From: Amycolatopsis bullii | Lineage (GTDB): Bacteria; Actinomycetota; Actinomycetes; Mycobacteriales; Pseudonocardiaceae | Reading direction: 5' to 3' | Assembly (NCBI RefSeq): GCF_014654205.1 | Contig: NZ_BNAW01000014.1 | Span: 1 to 64,000 of the forward strand | DNA: 64,000 nt | In this document: piece by piece, positions 17,338-27,036 of the stretch | Position numbering within the stretch: the stretch's first letter is position 1 | Layout: each line of letters opens with the position of its first letter | Translations under genes and position numbers: made by a program | The notes under the pieces: generated by a model | What the model was told of the DNA's origin: nothing | What the model saw: the letters and a program-made list of their open reading frames with translations, nothing else | Database searches by the model: none

Positions 17338-17384
17338 GTGAATGACTCATTCCTTGCGTCCGACGCCAGGAATGAGTCATTCAC
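17338..17384. repeat. 47-bp interspersed palindrome, copy 1 (GTGAATGACTCATTCC type)
   Basis: Left arm GTGAATGACTCATTCC, centre TTGCGTCCGACGCCA, right arm GGAATGAGTCATTCAC. The 16-bp arms are exact complements and the centre can also pair. It begins 23 bases after the molybdoenzyme stop, so it may act as a terminator hairpin. Three further copies lie at 22509, 37445 and 50477. Confidence 0.93.
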
Positions 17385-17568
17385 CGCACCGGGGCGCGAC
17401 CGATCAAGGGCTGCCGCTCGCAGCGCGGGACCGGCCGTTCGCCGCGCGGCGAAGCTCGGCGCCCGCACGTCCCCCCGCGCGCCGGTCACGCGAACTGCCT
17501 TGCCGGACAAGGATTCTGACGCCGTGTCATGATCGCGTGGCCGGGGGAACGGCCTCCGACCAGTGACT
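17385..17568 (+). other. Spacer between repeat copy 1 and the rex operator
   Basis: No gene is supported here. The stretch is GC-rich with no clear hairpin or ORF beyond shadows; it leads into the rex promoter. Confidence 0.5.
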
Positions 17569-17586
17569 TTGTGCGTGCGTTCACAA
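17569..17586. promoter_or_regulatory. Rex operator in the rex-hem promoter
   Basis: TTGTGCGTGCGTTCACAA matches the Rex consensus TTGTGAANNNNTTCACAA at 16 of 18 positions (or the equivalent for the fixed bases, two mismatches). TTGTGC at its left end is a plausible -35 box, with TACCGT (17593-17598) as -10 box 18 bases away, so bound Rex would block RNA polymerase. Autoregulation of rex with the hem genes is known in Streptomyces. Confidence 0.88.
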
Positions 17587-17712
17587 GTGGTCTACCGTAG
17601 GGCTGTCGCCCGGGACGGGCCGGTATCGAACCGGACTCCGGGTCCTGGGTCAAGACACAGTTCCGAATGGCGATGGCCGCCAGACGTGCACAGCGGGCAG
17701 GAGAACTACGGC

Positions 17713-18624
17713 GTGGTCACACAGCGGGGGAGGCGCGACGCGGCGGACTCCCCGGGCCGGGCGCCCCGGCGGCCCCGCCGTCCGGCCGGCCTCGACGCCG
17801 ACAACGCCCCCACCGCCGAAATGCCCGCGGTACCCGCCGGTGAGCCCGGCCGCAACGGGGATGCCCCCGAGGCCGTCCGGGCGAAGTCCATTCCCGAGGC
17901 GGCCGTCGCGCGGCTGGCCGTCTACCTGCGCGTGCTGTCCGGAATGTCCGAACAGGGCGCGACGACCGTTTCGAGCGAGGAACTGTCGCAGGCCGCCGGC
18001 GTCAATTCCGCGAAACTGCGCAAGGACCTCTCCTACCTGGGTTCCTACGGCACCCGGGGCGTCGGCTACGAGGTCGGCGTCCTGGTCAGCCAGATCGAAC
18101 GCATCCTCGGCCTGACCCGGCAGCACAAGGTCGCCGTGGTCGGGATCGGCAACCTGGGTCACGCGCTGGCCAACTACGGCGGCTTCCCGGGGCGCGGCTT
18201 CCCGGTCGAAGCGCTGTTCGACCTGGACCCGGACCTGATCGGCGTGCCGGTCGGCGGGCTCCCGGTGTCGCACATGGACGACATCCCGCGGATCTGCGCC
18301 GAGCGCGGCATCTCCATCGGCGTGATCGCCACCCCGCCCACCGCGGCGCAGTCGGTGTGTGACCGCCTGGTCGCCGGGGGTGTCCAGTGCATCCTCAACT
18401 TCGCCCCGGTGGTGTTGCAGGTTCCTGCTCACATCGAGGTCCGCAAAGTGGATTTGGCCGTCGAGCTGCAGATACTCTCGTTCCATGTGGCCCGCCGTGC
18501 GGACGACGCCGGGAATCAGGGCAATTCCGGATTACCCGGTGCGGTTCACCCGTCCGAAAATGGGAACGGCAGGCGGAACGGCTCGGGTCCGGACGGCGGA
18601 CGGGAAATGGTGGTGCGCTCATGA
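17713..18624 (+). CDS. rex: Redox-sensing transcriptional repressor Rex
   Basis: A 303-residue Rex protein. After a disordered, charged N-terminus of about 60 residues comes the winged-helix DNA-binding domain ([40 protein letters not shown]) and then the NAD(H)-binding Rossmann domain with [17 protein letters not shown] and FDLDPDLIG. Rex binds its operators when NADH is low and releases them when NADH rises. GTG 17713 has AGGAGA upstream. The stop overlaps hemA as ATGA, making one operon. The C-terminal tail of about 40 Gly/Asn-rich residues is lineage-specific. Confidence 0.96.
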   Translation: MVTQRGRRDAADSPGRAPRRPRRPAGLDADNAPTAEMPAVPAGEPGRNGDAPEAVRAKSIPEAAVARLAVYLRVLSGMSEQGATTVSSEELSQAAGVNSAKLRKDLSYLGSYGTRGVGYEVGVLVSQIERILGLTRQHKVAVVGIGNLGHALANYGGFPGRGFPVEALFDLDPDLIGVPVGGLPVSHMDDIPRICAERGISIGVIATPPTAAQSVCDRLVAGGVQCILNFAPVVLQVPAHIEVRKVDLAVELQILSFHVARRADDAGNQGNSGLPGAVHPSENGNGRRNGSGPDGGREMVVRS

Positions 18625-19928
18625 GCGTTTTGGCGGTCGGTCTCTCGCATCGGAGTGCGGAGCTGAGCACGCTCGAGCGCGTCGCGGTGCCCGCTCCCGA
18701 AGTCGGCAAGATCCTGGACGAACTGCAGCAGGCCGAGCACATCAGTGAGGTCATGCTCGTCTCGACCTGCAACCGGATCGAGGTCTACGCGGTCGTCGAG
18801 ACCTTCCACGGCGGCCTCAACGACGTCTCCGAAGTGCTCGCCCGCCAGGCCGGGATGGCCCCCGCCGAGCTCTACGACAGCCTGTACGTCCACTACGCCG
18901 GCGCCGCCGTCGAGCACCTGTTCTCCGTCACCTCGGGCCTGGACTCGATGGTCGTCGGCGAGACGCAGATCCTCGGCCAGATCCGGTCCGCGTACGCCAC
19001 CGCCCGTGAGGCCGGCACCGTCGGGCGCACGCTGCACGAGCTGATCCAGACCACGCTGCGCGTCGGCAAGCGCGTGCACACCGAGACCGGGCTCGACCAG
19101 CTCGGCGCGTCGGTCGTCTCCGAAGCACTCGCCGCGGCCGGGGACCTCACCGGCAAGCACGCCGTCATCGTCGGCGCCGGCTCGATGGGCGCGCTGAGCG
19201 CGTCGCAGCTGCGCAAGGCCGGGATCGGTGAGATCACCGTGGCCAACCGCACCGACGCCCGCGCCCGCCGGCTCGCCGCGAACGTCACCGAGCAGGGGGT
19301 GCCGGCCCGCGCGATCCCCCTGTCCGGCGTCGCCGGCGCCGTGCGGGACGCCGACATCGTGATCTGCTGCACCGGCGCGCAGGACGCCGTCTTCACCCCC
19401 GAGCACGTGCTGCCGCGCGGCGGCCGGGAGCTCGTCGTGTGCGACCTCGGCCTGCCGCGGGACGTCGACCCGGAGGTCGGCGAGCTGGCCGGTGTCCGGG
19501 TGGTCGACCTGGCCACCATCCAGCGCCGGATGCGCGAGGCCGGGACGCCGACCACCGAGCGCCAGACCGCCAAGGCGACCGGGATCGTCCTCGACGAGGT
19601 CCGTGACTACCTCGCCGGGCAGCGCAGCGCCGAGGTGACCCCGACCGTGACCGCGCTGCGCCGCCGCGCGGCCGAGGTCGTCGACGCCGAGCTGCTCCGG
19701 CTGGACAACCGCCTGCCCGGACTGGACGGCGCGGTCCGCGAGGAGGTCGGCCGCACGGTCCGCCGGGTGGTCGACAAGCTGCTGCACGCGCCCACGGTGC
19801 GGGTCAAGCAGCTGGCCGCCGAGACGGCCGACACCGACTACGCGAACGCGTTGCGAGAACTGTTCTGCCTCGACCCGCAGGCACCCGCCGCGGTGGCGAG
19901 CCCGAAGCCCCCCTCAGAGAAGAAGTAG
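18621..19928 (+). CDS. hemA: Glutamyl-tRNA reductase
   Basis: Reduces glutamyl-tRNA to glutamate-1-semialdehyde, the first committed step of C5-pathway tetrapyrrole synthesis. At 435 residues it has family length. The N-terminal catalytic domain carries Cys50 in [10 protein letters not shown], then [13 protein letters not shown]; the NADP domain carries [20 protein letters not shown]; a C-terminal helical dimerisation domain follows (about 315-420). The ATG overlaps the rex stop (ATGA), so it should share the Rex-controlled promoter. Confidence 0.97.
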   Translation: MSVLAVGLSHRSAELSTLERVAVPAPEVGKILDELQQAEHISEVMLVSTCNRIEVYAVVETFHGGLNDVSEVLARQAGMAPAELYDSLYVHYAGAAVEHLFSVTSGLDSMVVGETQILGQIRSAYATAREAGTVGRTLHELIQTTLRVGKRVHTETGLDQLGASVVSEALAAAGDLTGKHAVIVGAGSMGALSASQLRKAGIGEITVANRTDARARRLAANVTEQGVPARAIPLSGVAGAVRDADIVICCTGAQDAVFTPEHVLPRGGRELVVCDLGLPRDVDPEVGELAGVRVVDLATIQRRMREAGTPTTERQTAKATGIVLDEVRDYLAGQRSAEVTPTVTALRRRAAEVVDAELLRLDNRLPGLDGAVREEVGRTVRRVVDKLLHAPTVRVKQLAAETADTDYANALRELFCLDPQAPAAVASPKPPSEKK

Positions 19929-19930
19929 TA

Positions 19931-20878
19931 GTGACCAGAGTCATTCGCATGGGTACGCGCGGTTCCCAGCTCGCGCTCGCCCAGACCGGGACCGTCGCCG
20001 ACGCCCTGCGCGCCACCGGCGCCGAGGTCGAGATCGTCAAGGTGACCACGCCCGGTGACCAGTCCTCCGCGCCGATTCCCACGATCGGGGTCGGCGTCTT
20101 CACGTCGGCGCTGCGGGAAGCGTTGCAGCGCAACGAGGTCGACGTCATCGTCCACTCGTACAAGGACCTGCCGACCACCCCCGAACCGGGCATCACGCTG
20201 GCCGCCGTGCCGCCGCGCGAGGACCCGCGGGACGCGCTGGTCGCGCGCGACGGGCTGACGCTGGGTGAGCTGCTGCCCGGCGCGAAGGTGGGCACGGGCT
20301 CCCCGCGGCGCACCGCGCAGCTGCGGGCGCTGGGTCTCGGTTTGGAAATCGTGCCGATTCGCGGCAATATCGACACCCGCATGCGCAAGGTGTCCGACGG
20401 CGAGCTCGATGCCGTGGTGCTCGCGCGTGCCGGACTGGCCAGGATCGGCCGGGCCGAGGCGATCACCGAGACCCTCGACCCGATCCAGATGCTGCCCGCG
20501 CCCGCGCAGGGTGCGCTGGCGGTGGAGTGCCGGACCGCCGACGTGGACCTCGAGCAGCTGCTCCGGTCCACTTTGGACGACGAAGGCACGCGGGCCGCGG
20601 TGACGGCCGAGCGTGCGCTGCTGGCCGCGCTCGAGGCGGGGTGCAGCGCGCCGGTGGGCGCGCTCGCCGAGATCGTCGAAGATCTCGACGCCGAGGGCAA
20701 GGTCGTGGAACGGATCTCGCTGCGCGGCACCGCCGCCGCGGAGGACGAGAACGGCGCGGTGGACATGGTCCGGGCCTCCGCGCTGGCCGACAAGGACCAG
20801 GCCGCCCAGCTGGGCAAGGACCTGGCCGCCGAGCTGCTGGACCTGGGCGCCGGAGCACTCTCCGGCCCTGCTCAGTAG
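19931..20878 (+). CDS. hemC: Porphobilinogen deaminase (hydroxymethylbilane synthase)
   Basis: Condenses four porphobilinogens into hydroxymethylbilane. A 315-residue protein with [14 protein letters not shown] at the N-terminus, [26 protein letters not shown] and [11 protein letters not shown] (substrate-binding arginines), and the dipyrromethane-anchoring Cys at about residue 238 in [14 protein letters not shown] 19931 starts two bases after the hemA stop. The stop codon is part of a terminator-like hairpin. Confidence 0.97.
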   Translation: MTRVIRMGTRGSQLALAQTGTVADALRATGAEVEIVKVTTPGDQSSAPIPTIGVGVFTSALREALQRNEVDVIVHSYKDLPTTPEPGITLAAVPPREDPRDALVARDGLTLGELLPGAKVGTGSPRRTAQLRALGLGLEIVPIRGNIDTRMRKVSDGELDAVVLARAGLARIGRAEAITETLDPIQMLPAPAQGALAVECRTADVDLEQLLRSTLDDEGTRAAVTAERALLAALEAGCSAPVGALAEIVEDLDAEGKVVERISLRGTAAAEDENGAVDMVRASALADKDQAAQLGKDLAAELLDLGAGALSGPAQ

Positions 20879-20898
20879 CGCTCTCGCGAGCGCTTTTT
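20877..20898 (+). terminator. Intrinsic terminator or attenuator overlapping the hemC stop
   Basis: Perfect 7-bp stem AGCGCTC / GAGCGCT with a TCGC loop, followed by TTTTT. The first two bases of the stem belong to the hemC TAG stop. A T-run is unusual at this GC content. It would reduce read-through from rex-hemAC into hemD. Confidence 0.75.
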
Positions 20899-20963
20899 CC
20901 AAGACGTAGGAGACCTGCGGCCAGGCGATCGGGCACGGCCGCCGCAAGAGGAGAAACGCACAG

Positions 20964-22496
20964 ATGACCCCCGCGCGAAAGACCACCGGGCGCGTAGCGT
21001 TCGTGGGCTCCGGCCCCGGCGACGCCGGCCTGCTCACGGTCCGTGCCCAGGAGCTGCTGACCAAGGCCGAGGTCGTGGTGACCGACCCCGACGTGCCGCA
21101 GTCCGTGCTGGCCATGGCCGCCGAGGGCGCCGAGGTCCGGCCCGCCGTCGGCGAGGCCGCCGAGGTCGCCAAGGACCTGACCACCGAGGCCAAGGCCGGC
21201 CGGCTGGTGCTGCGGCTGGTCGCGGGCGACCCGCTGACCACCCCGGCCGTGGTGGCCGAGGTCCAGGCGGTCGCGCGCACGAGCGCCGTGTTCGACGTCA
21301 TCCCGGGCGTCTCCCCGGCCGCGGCCGTCCCGGCGTACGCGGGCGTCGCGCTGGGCGGCACGCACACCGAGGTCGACGTCCGCGGCGACGTCGACTGGGC
21401 GGCACTGGCCGCCGCGCCCGGCCCGCTGGTGCTGCACGCCACATCGGCGCACCTGGCCGAGGCCGCGTCGGCGCTGACCGGCAACGGCGTCCCGGCGTCG
21501 ACCCCGGTCGCGGTCACCGCGAACGGCACCATCAACACCCAGCGCACCCTCGACACGACGCTCGAGAAGGTCGCGAACGACGCCGGCGAGCTCGTCGGGC
21601 CGCTGATCGTCACGATCGGCCAGGCCGCCGGGCAGCGCTCGAAGCTGTCGTGGTGGGAGTCCCGCGCGCTGTACGGCTGGAAGGTCCTGGTGCCGCGCAC
21701 CAAGGAGCAGGCCGGCGAGATGGCCGAGCGCCTGCGCGGCCACGGCGCGACGTCGCACGAGGTGCCGACCATCTCGGTCGAGCCGCCCCGGAGCCCGGCG
21801 CAGATGGAGCGCTCGGTCAAGGGCCTGGTCGACGGCCGCTACCAGTGGATCGTCTTCACCTCCACCAACGCGGTCCGCGCGGTGTGGGAGAAGTTCGAGG
21901 AGTTCGGCCTGGACGCGCGTGCATTCTCCGGCGTGAAGATCGCCTGTGTGGGTGAGTCGACCGCGGCGAAGGTGCGCTCGTTCGGCATCATCCCGGAGCT
22001 GGTCCCGTCCGGTGAGCAGTCGTCCGAGGGCCTGCTGGCGGAGTTCCCGCCGTACGACGACGTCCTCGACCCGGTCGACCGCGTGCTGCTGCCGCGGGCG
22101 GACATCGCCACCGAGACGCTGTCGGCCGGCCTGCGCGAGCGCGGCTGGGAGATCGACGACGTGACGGCCTACCGGACCGTCCGGGCCGCCCCGCCGCCCG
22201 CCGAGACCCGCGAGATGATCAAGACCGGCGGGTTCGACGCGGTCTGCTTCACCTCGTCCTCGACCGTGCGGAACCTCGTCGGCATCGCCGGCAAGCCGCA
22301 CACCCGCACGCTGGTCGCGTGCATCGGCCCGAAGACCGCGGAAACCGCCGTGGAATTCGGGCTGCGGGTCGACGTCCAGCCGGAGAAGGCCGACGTCCCG
22401 CACCTGGTGGACGCGCTCGCCGAGCACGCCGCCCGGCTGCGCGCCGAGGGTGCCCTGCCGCCGCCGCGGAAGGCGAAGCGGGCCCGCCGCTCCTGA
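20964..22496 (+). CDS. hemD: Fused uroporphyrinogen-III methyltransferase-like / uroporphyrinogen-III synthase
   Basis: A 510-residue fusion. Residues 1-245 resemble CobA/SUMT methyltransferases, starting VAFVGSGPGDAGLLTVRAQE, but the usual GDPxxFGRGxEE motif reads AGDPLTTPAVVAEV and the later THR motif is altered, so methyltransferase activity is doubtful. Residues 245-490 are a HemD domain (WKVLVPRTKEQAGEMAERL, WIVFTSTNAVRAVWEKFEEF, DAVCFTSSSTVRNLVGIAG, IGPKTAETA) that cyclises hydroxymethylbilane. The same architecture is known in mycobacterial HemD. AAGAGGAG lies upstream of ATG 20964. Confidence 0.92.
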   Translation: MTPARKTTGRVAFVGSGPGDAGLLTVRAQELLTKAEVVVTDPDVPQSVLAMAAEGAEVRPAVGEAAEVAKDLTTEAKAGRLVLRLVAGDPLTTPAVVAEVQAVARTSAVFDVIPGVSPAAAVPAYAGVALGGTHTEVDVRGDVDWAALAAAPGPLVLHATSAHLAEAASALTGNGVPASTPVAVTANGTINTQRTLDTTLEKVANDAGELVGPLIVTIGQAAGQRSKLSWWESRALYGWKVLVPRTKEQAGEMAERLRGHGATSHEVPTISVEPPRSPAQMERSVKGLVDGRYQWIVFTSTNAVRAVWEKFEEFGLDARAFSGVKIACVGESTAAKVRSFGIIPELVPSGEQSSEGLLAEFPPYDDVLDPVDRVLLPRADIATETLSAGLRERGWEIDDVTAYRTVRAAPPPAETREMIKTGGFDAVCFTSSSTVRNLVGIAGKPHTRTLVACIGPKTAETAVEFGLRVDVQPEKADVPHLVDALAEHAARLRAEGALPPPRKAKRARRS

Positions 22497-22508
22497 AGTT
22501 CCAACGCA

Positions 22509-22553
22509 GTGAATGACTCATTCCTGGCATCGGACGCCAGGAATGAGTCATTC
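22509..22553. repeat. Interspersed palindrome, copy 2
   Basis: Left arm GTGAATGACTCATTCC, centre TGGCATCGGACGCCA, right arm GGAATGAGTCATTC followed by CTGG instead of AC. It starts 12 bases after the hemD stop, in the hemD-hemB gap, and could end the hemD transcript. Confidence 0.9.
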
Positions 22554-22652
22554 CTGGCTCGTGGTTCGGCGCCGCTGATCCAGCCGGGGCCACTCACCGC
22601 TGGGGAGGCGCCGCTGGGCACCCTTGCGGAACTCCGGCAAAAGCCGCGGGAG

Positions 22653-22658
22653 TACCTT
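22653..22658 (+). promoter_or_regulatory. -10 box (TACCTT) of a probable leaderless hemB transcript
   Basis: TACCTT fits TANNNT and ends seven bases before GTG 22666. With the hairpin repeat upstream, hemB is probably transcribed independently of rex-hemACD. Confidence 0.5.
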
Positions 22659-22665
22659 GGTAGGG

Positions 22666-23637
22666 GTGTTCCCCGAGCATCGTCCCCGCAGGCTTCGCAC
22701 CACCCCGGCCATGCGCAGGCTGGTGGGCGAAACGACGCTGCGGCCACGCCAGCTGATCCTCCCGATGTTCGTCGCCGAAGGGATCGACGCGCCGCGGCCG
22801 ATCTCGAGCATGCCCGGCGTCGTCCAGCACACCCGCGACACGCTGCGGAAGGCCGCCGTCGACGCGGTCAACGCCGGGGTCGGCGGCCTCATGCTGTTCG
22901 GCATCCCGGCCACGCGTGACGCGGAGGGCTCCGGGGCCGTCGACGAAAAGGGCATCCTCAACGTCGCCCTGCGCGACCTGCGCCACGAGCTCGGTGACGC
23001 CACCGTGCTGATGGCCGACACCTGCCTCGACGAGTTCACCGATCACGGCCACTGCGGCGTCCTGGACGCCGACGGCGCGGTCGACAACGACGCCACCCTG
23101 CGGATCTACGCCCAGATGGCCATCGCGCAGGTGGAAGCCGGGGCGCACGTGCTCGGGCCGTCCGGGATGATGGACGGCCAGATCGGCGTCATCCGCCGGG
23201 CGCTCGACGAGGTCGGGCACAAGGACGCGGCGATCCTCGCCTACTCCGCGAAGTACGCCAGCGCGTTCTACGGCCCCTTCCGCGAGGCCGTCGACTCGCA
23301 GCTCAAGGGCGACCGCAAGACCTACCAGCAGGACCCGGGCAACGGCCGCGAGGCGCTGCGCGAGATCGAGCTGGACCTCGCCGAGGGCGCGGACATGGTG
23401 ATGGTCAAGCCGGCGCTGTCCTACCTGGATGTCATCAAGGCGGCGGCGGACATCTCCCCGGTGCCGGTGGCGGCGTACAACATCTCGGGCGAGTACGCGA
23501 TGGTCGAAGCCGCCGCGGCGAACGGCTGGCTCGACCGCGAGCGGACGATCCTCGAGGTGCTGACGTCGATCCGCCGCGCGGGCGCCGACCTGATCCTCAC
23601 CTACTGGGCCGCCGAGGCCGCTGCCTGGCTGGACTGA
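22666..23637 (+). CDS. hemB: Delta-aminolevulinic acid dehydratase (porphobilinogen synthase)
   Basis: Condenses two 5-aminolevulinates to porphobilinogen. A 323-residue TIM-barrel enzyme with [31 protein letters not shown] (metal-ligand region), the Schiff-base lysines in [14 protein letters not shown] and [14 protein letters not shown], and [18 protein letters not shown] 22666 ([11 protein letters not shown]) is preferred because it sits seven bases after a -10 box; an in-frame start at 22624 would lie upstream of that promoter. Confidence 0.96.
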   Translation: MFPEHRPRRLRTTPAMRRLVGETTLRPRQLILPMFVAEGIDAPRPISSMPGVVQHTRDTLRKAAVDAVNAGVGGLMLFGIPATRDAEGSGAVDEKGILNVALRDLRHELGDATVLMADTCLDEFTDHGHCGVLDADGAVDNDATLRIYAQMAIAQVEAGAHVLGPSGMMDGQIGVIRRALDEVGHKDAAILAYSAKYASAFYGPFREAVDSQLKGDRKTYQQDPGNGREALREIELDLAEGADMVMVKPALSYLDVIKAAADISPVPVAAYNISGEYAMVEAAAANGWLDRERTILEVLTSIRRAGADLILTYWAAEAAAWLD

Positions 23638-23654
23638 CCCGTTAGAGTCCACGC

Positions 23655-24191
23655 GTGGCAGAGAACGACGACCTCACCGGTCTGACCGACGACGAACGGC
23701 GCAAGCAGGGCCGCTCGCCCGATCCGGTACTCCCCGGCGAGCGGGCCCCGAAGGCCAAGCCGCCGCGGCCGGTGGCCGTGTCGTTCTGGCTGTGGCTGGC
23801 CGGCGGTGTGATCCTGATCCTCGGGTACGTCCAGCTGATGGCGGGCAAGTCCGCGGTCATCGACCGGTACGTCGAGGGCACGAAGGACCCGAAGATCACC
23901 CCGCAGATGATCGCGGACGGCGTCACGGCGATGCTGTGGTTCCTCCTGGTCGGCTCCATCGTGTTCACGCTGCTGTTCCTGCTGTTCGCGTACAAGGCCC
24001 GCGAAGGCACCCGCTCGGCCCGGACGGTGCTCACCGTGCTGCCGATCGTGATGGTGCTGCTGATCTTCACGTTCGCGCCGGTGCTGACGTACCTGACGCT
24101 GGTCGCGGTGCTGCTGTTCGTGATCGCGCTGGTGCTGCTGTACCTGCCTTCGGTGAGTGGCTACTTCCCCAAGGCCGGCAAGAAGCTGTGA
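23655..24191 (+). CDS. Conserved four-helix membrane protein (Rv0513-like position)
   Basis: A 178-residue protein: about 38 charged cytoplasmic residues, then four hydrophobic segments (SFWLWLAGGVILILGYVQL, MLWFLLVGSIVFTLLFLLF, VLTVLPIVMVLLIFTFAPVL and LVAVLLFVIALVLLYLP). It follows hemB as Rv0513 does in mycobacteria. TAGAGT (23643-23648) lies six bases before GTG 23655, suggesting a leaderless message. Its stop overlaps the next gene as GTGA. Function unknown. Confidence 0.8.
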   Translation: MAENDDLTGLTDDERRKQGRSPDPVLPGERAPKAKPPRPVAVSFWLWLAGGVILILGYVQLMAGKSAVIDRYVEGTKDPKITPQMIADGVTAMLWFLLVGSIVFTLLFLLFAYKAREGTRSARTVLTVLPIVMVLLIFTFAPVLTYLTLVAVLLFVIALVLLYLPSVSGYFPKAGKKL

Positions 24192-24634
24192 GTGACCGGC
24201 TGTACGCCGAGTCCGGCGTGAGCTGGGCGGCGATCGGCTGGGGTCCGGTGTTCGCCCTGGTGGGCGCGCTGGCGGAGCTGGCCACCGGCGGCCCGGTGCA
24301 CGTGGTGGGCTGGCTGATGGTCGGGTTCGCGCTGTGCGTCATCACGATGCCGTGGGTGTACGCGCGTCGCCGCTTCCTGTCGCTGGAGGTGACGACCGAG
24401 CAGCTGCGGCAGGGCCGCGAGAAGGTGCCGGCCGCGGACATCGCTTCGGTGACGGACGTGGGGACACCGGTGGGCGCCCGGGTGCTCGGGGGCGGCTGGT
24501 CGGTGCCGCGGAAGTACGACTCGCTGCCGGTGCGGCTGGCCGACGGCACGGTCGTGCTGGCGTGGGCGAAGGACGTCGAGGCGCTGCGGGACGCGCTGGA
24601 CCGGCTCGTCCGGGCGACCCCGCGCGAAGCATGA
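24188..24634 (+). CDS. Small membrane protein with two helices and a soluble C-terminal domain
   Basis: A 148-residue protein with two membrane helices in the first 60 residues (AAIGWGPVFALVGALAELA and GWLMVGFALCVITMPWVYA) and a C-terminal beta-rich domain beginning RRRFLSLEVTTEQLRQGREK, reminiscent of bacterial PH-like or DUF3093-type domains, though I cannot assign it. GTG 24188 overlaps the preceding stop, so the two are probably co-translated. Function unknown. Confidence 0.78.
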   Translation: MSDRLYAESGVSWAAIGWGPVFALVGALAELATGGPVHVVGWLMVGFALCVITMPWVYARRRFLSLEVTTEQLRQGREKVPAADIASVTDVGTPVGARVLGGGWSVPRKYDSLPVRLADGTVVLAWAKDVEALRDALDRLVRATPREA

Positions 24635-24647
24635 GAAAATCTCCGGT

Positions 24648-24986
24648 GTGATCGACCTTCCGCAGCCCACCGGGGCCGAGCTCTGGCCGCCGGAAGAACC
24701 CGGCCCGCAGGCGAGGCTGCACAAGCCGTGGCGGACGCTGGTCGCCGTCGTGGAGGTGCTGCTCGCCGGGCTCGCCGGCTGGGTGGCCTTCCTGTGCTGG
24801 CACGACAGCGTCGCCACCGTGGTCACCACCACCGACGACGGCGCGGTGCTCGAGTCGCACCGGTACTTCGGCGGGCTGCTCGCCGCCGCCATCGGGCTCG
24901 GCACCGTGGCTGCGCTGCTGCTGGTCGACGCGGTGCGTCAGCTCGCGCTCGCCATCCGTGCGCGGAGCCCCAAGCCCAAGGCCTGA
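24648..24986 (+). CDS. Small two-helix membrane protein
   Basis: A 112-residue protein beginning MIDLPQPTGAELWPPEEPG, with two hydrophobic segments (VVEVLLAGLAGWVAFLCW and LLAAAIGLGTVAALLLVDAV) and a basic tail. GTG 24648 is seven bases after GAAAAT, a weak -10 candidate. It may correspond to Rv0514 by position. Function unknown. Confidence 0.72.
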   Translation: MIDLPQPTGAELWPPEEPGPQARLHKPWRTLVAVVEVLLAGLAGWVAFLCWHDSVATVVTTTDDGAVLESHRYFGGLLAAAIGLGTVAALLLVDAVRQLALAIRARSPKPKA

Positions 24987-25048
24987 TACACAGCTCGCGC
25001 ACAGGCAACGAACAGTCCATTGCTAAGCAGCGGCACCAAAGTTGCCGC

Positions 25049-26331
25049 ATGACGCGCGTGCGTGCCTCGAAGGCATGGGTGATCAACGGAGCTCTGGTCG
25101 TACTGCTGGCCGGAGCGGGATTCGGGATATACCAGGCGTTCAGCCCCGAACCGAGCTCGGCGCAGGCGCAGTCGCGCAGCACCCCGGTCCGCCGCGCGAC
25201 GGTCACCGAGACCGTCTCCGCCGCCGGGACGCTCGCCAGCAGCTACACCGGCGCGGCGAATTTCGCCACGGCCGGCAAGGTCACCTCGATCGACGTCAAG
25301 GTCGGTGACGTCGTCAGCGCCGGGCAGAAGCTCGCCACGGTCGACAGCACCCAGGCGGCGAAGCAGCTTCAGGTCGCGAAGGCGAATCTCGCCGTCGCGC
25401 AGGACAGCCTCGACACCGCCGAGACGGCCGAAGCCACCCCGGCCACCGGGCAGAACAGCCAGAACGCGCAGACCAACGCGGCCAACAACGTCACCTCGGC
25501 GCAGGCGAAACTCGACCAGGCCGAGCTCGACGTCCAGACCGCGCAGCAGGCGCTCGACAACACCGTGCTGTACGCGCCCGGCGCCGGGACCGTCACCGCC
25601 ATCAACGGCGCGGTCGGGCAGCAGTCCTCCAGCGGCTCCTCGGCCACCTCGCAGTCGGCGAGCAGCAGCGGCAGCGGGCAGGGCGGCCAGGGCTCGTCGT
25701 CGAACTCCAGCTCGGCCGCGTCTTCGTCCTCCAGTAGCTCCGGATTCATCACCATCACGAACCTGACCGGCCTGATCGTCGACACCTCGGTCGCGGAGAT
25801 CGACGTCAGCAAGGTCAAGGCCGGCCAGAAGGCCACGGTGACGCTCAACGCGCTGCCGGACAAGCCGATCCAGGCGACCGTGTCGAGCGTCAACCTGACC
25901 CCGACGACCAGCGGCAGCGTCGTCTCCTACGGCGCGCAGCTGGCCTTGACCAGCCCGCCGGACGGGCTGCGGCCCGGCCAGTCGGCGAGCGTGGTGATCA
26001 CCGTCGCCGAGGCGGACAACGCGCTGAGCGTGCCGGCCGCGGCGGTGCAGACCGTGGGCAGCACCAACCTCGTCACCGTCCAGGAAAACGGGCAGAACGT
26101 CACCCGGCAGGTGCAGGTCGGGCTGCGGGGCGAGTCGACCGTCCAGATCACCTCCGGACTGACCGAGGGCGAGAACGTCGTGCTCACCGCGACGGCCGCC
26201 ACCGGCACCAACGGCGGCACCGGACGCACGGGCGGCGGCACCGGCGGGTTCCCCGGTACCGGGGGCACCGGCGGGTTCCCGGGCGGCGGCCAGCGCGGCA
26301 CCGGCACCGGCGGCGGCTTCGGCGGGCGCGG

Positions 26332-26335
<4 letters not shown>
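25049..26335 (+). CDS. Periplasmic adaptor (HlyD/MacA family) of an ABC exporter
   Basis: A 428-residue membrane-fusion protein. One N-terminal helix (AWVINGALVVLLAGAGFGIY) anchors it; the biotinyl-lipoyl half-motifs are TAGKVTSIDVKVGDVVSAGQ and APGAGTVTAINGAVGQ, separated by a helical hairpin; beta-barrel and proximal domains follow. A Ser/Gly/Gln-rich stretch of about 45 residues interrupts the lipoyl region, and the C-terminus is a Gly/Thr-rich tail. ATG 25049 is taken in preference to a longer frame that overlaps the previous gene; CAAAGT lies six bases upstream. The next gene overlaps as ATGA. Confidence 0.88.
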
Positions 26336-27032
<697 letters not shown>

Positions 27033-27036
<4 letters not shown>

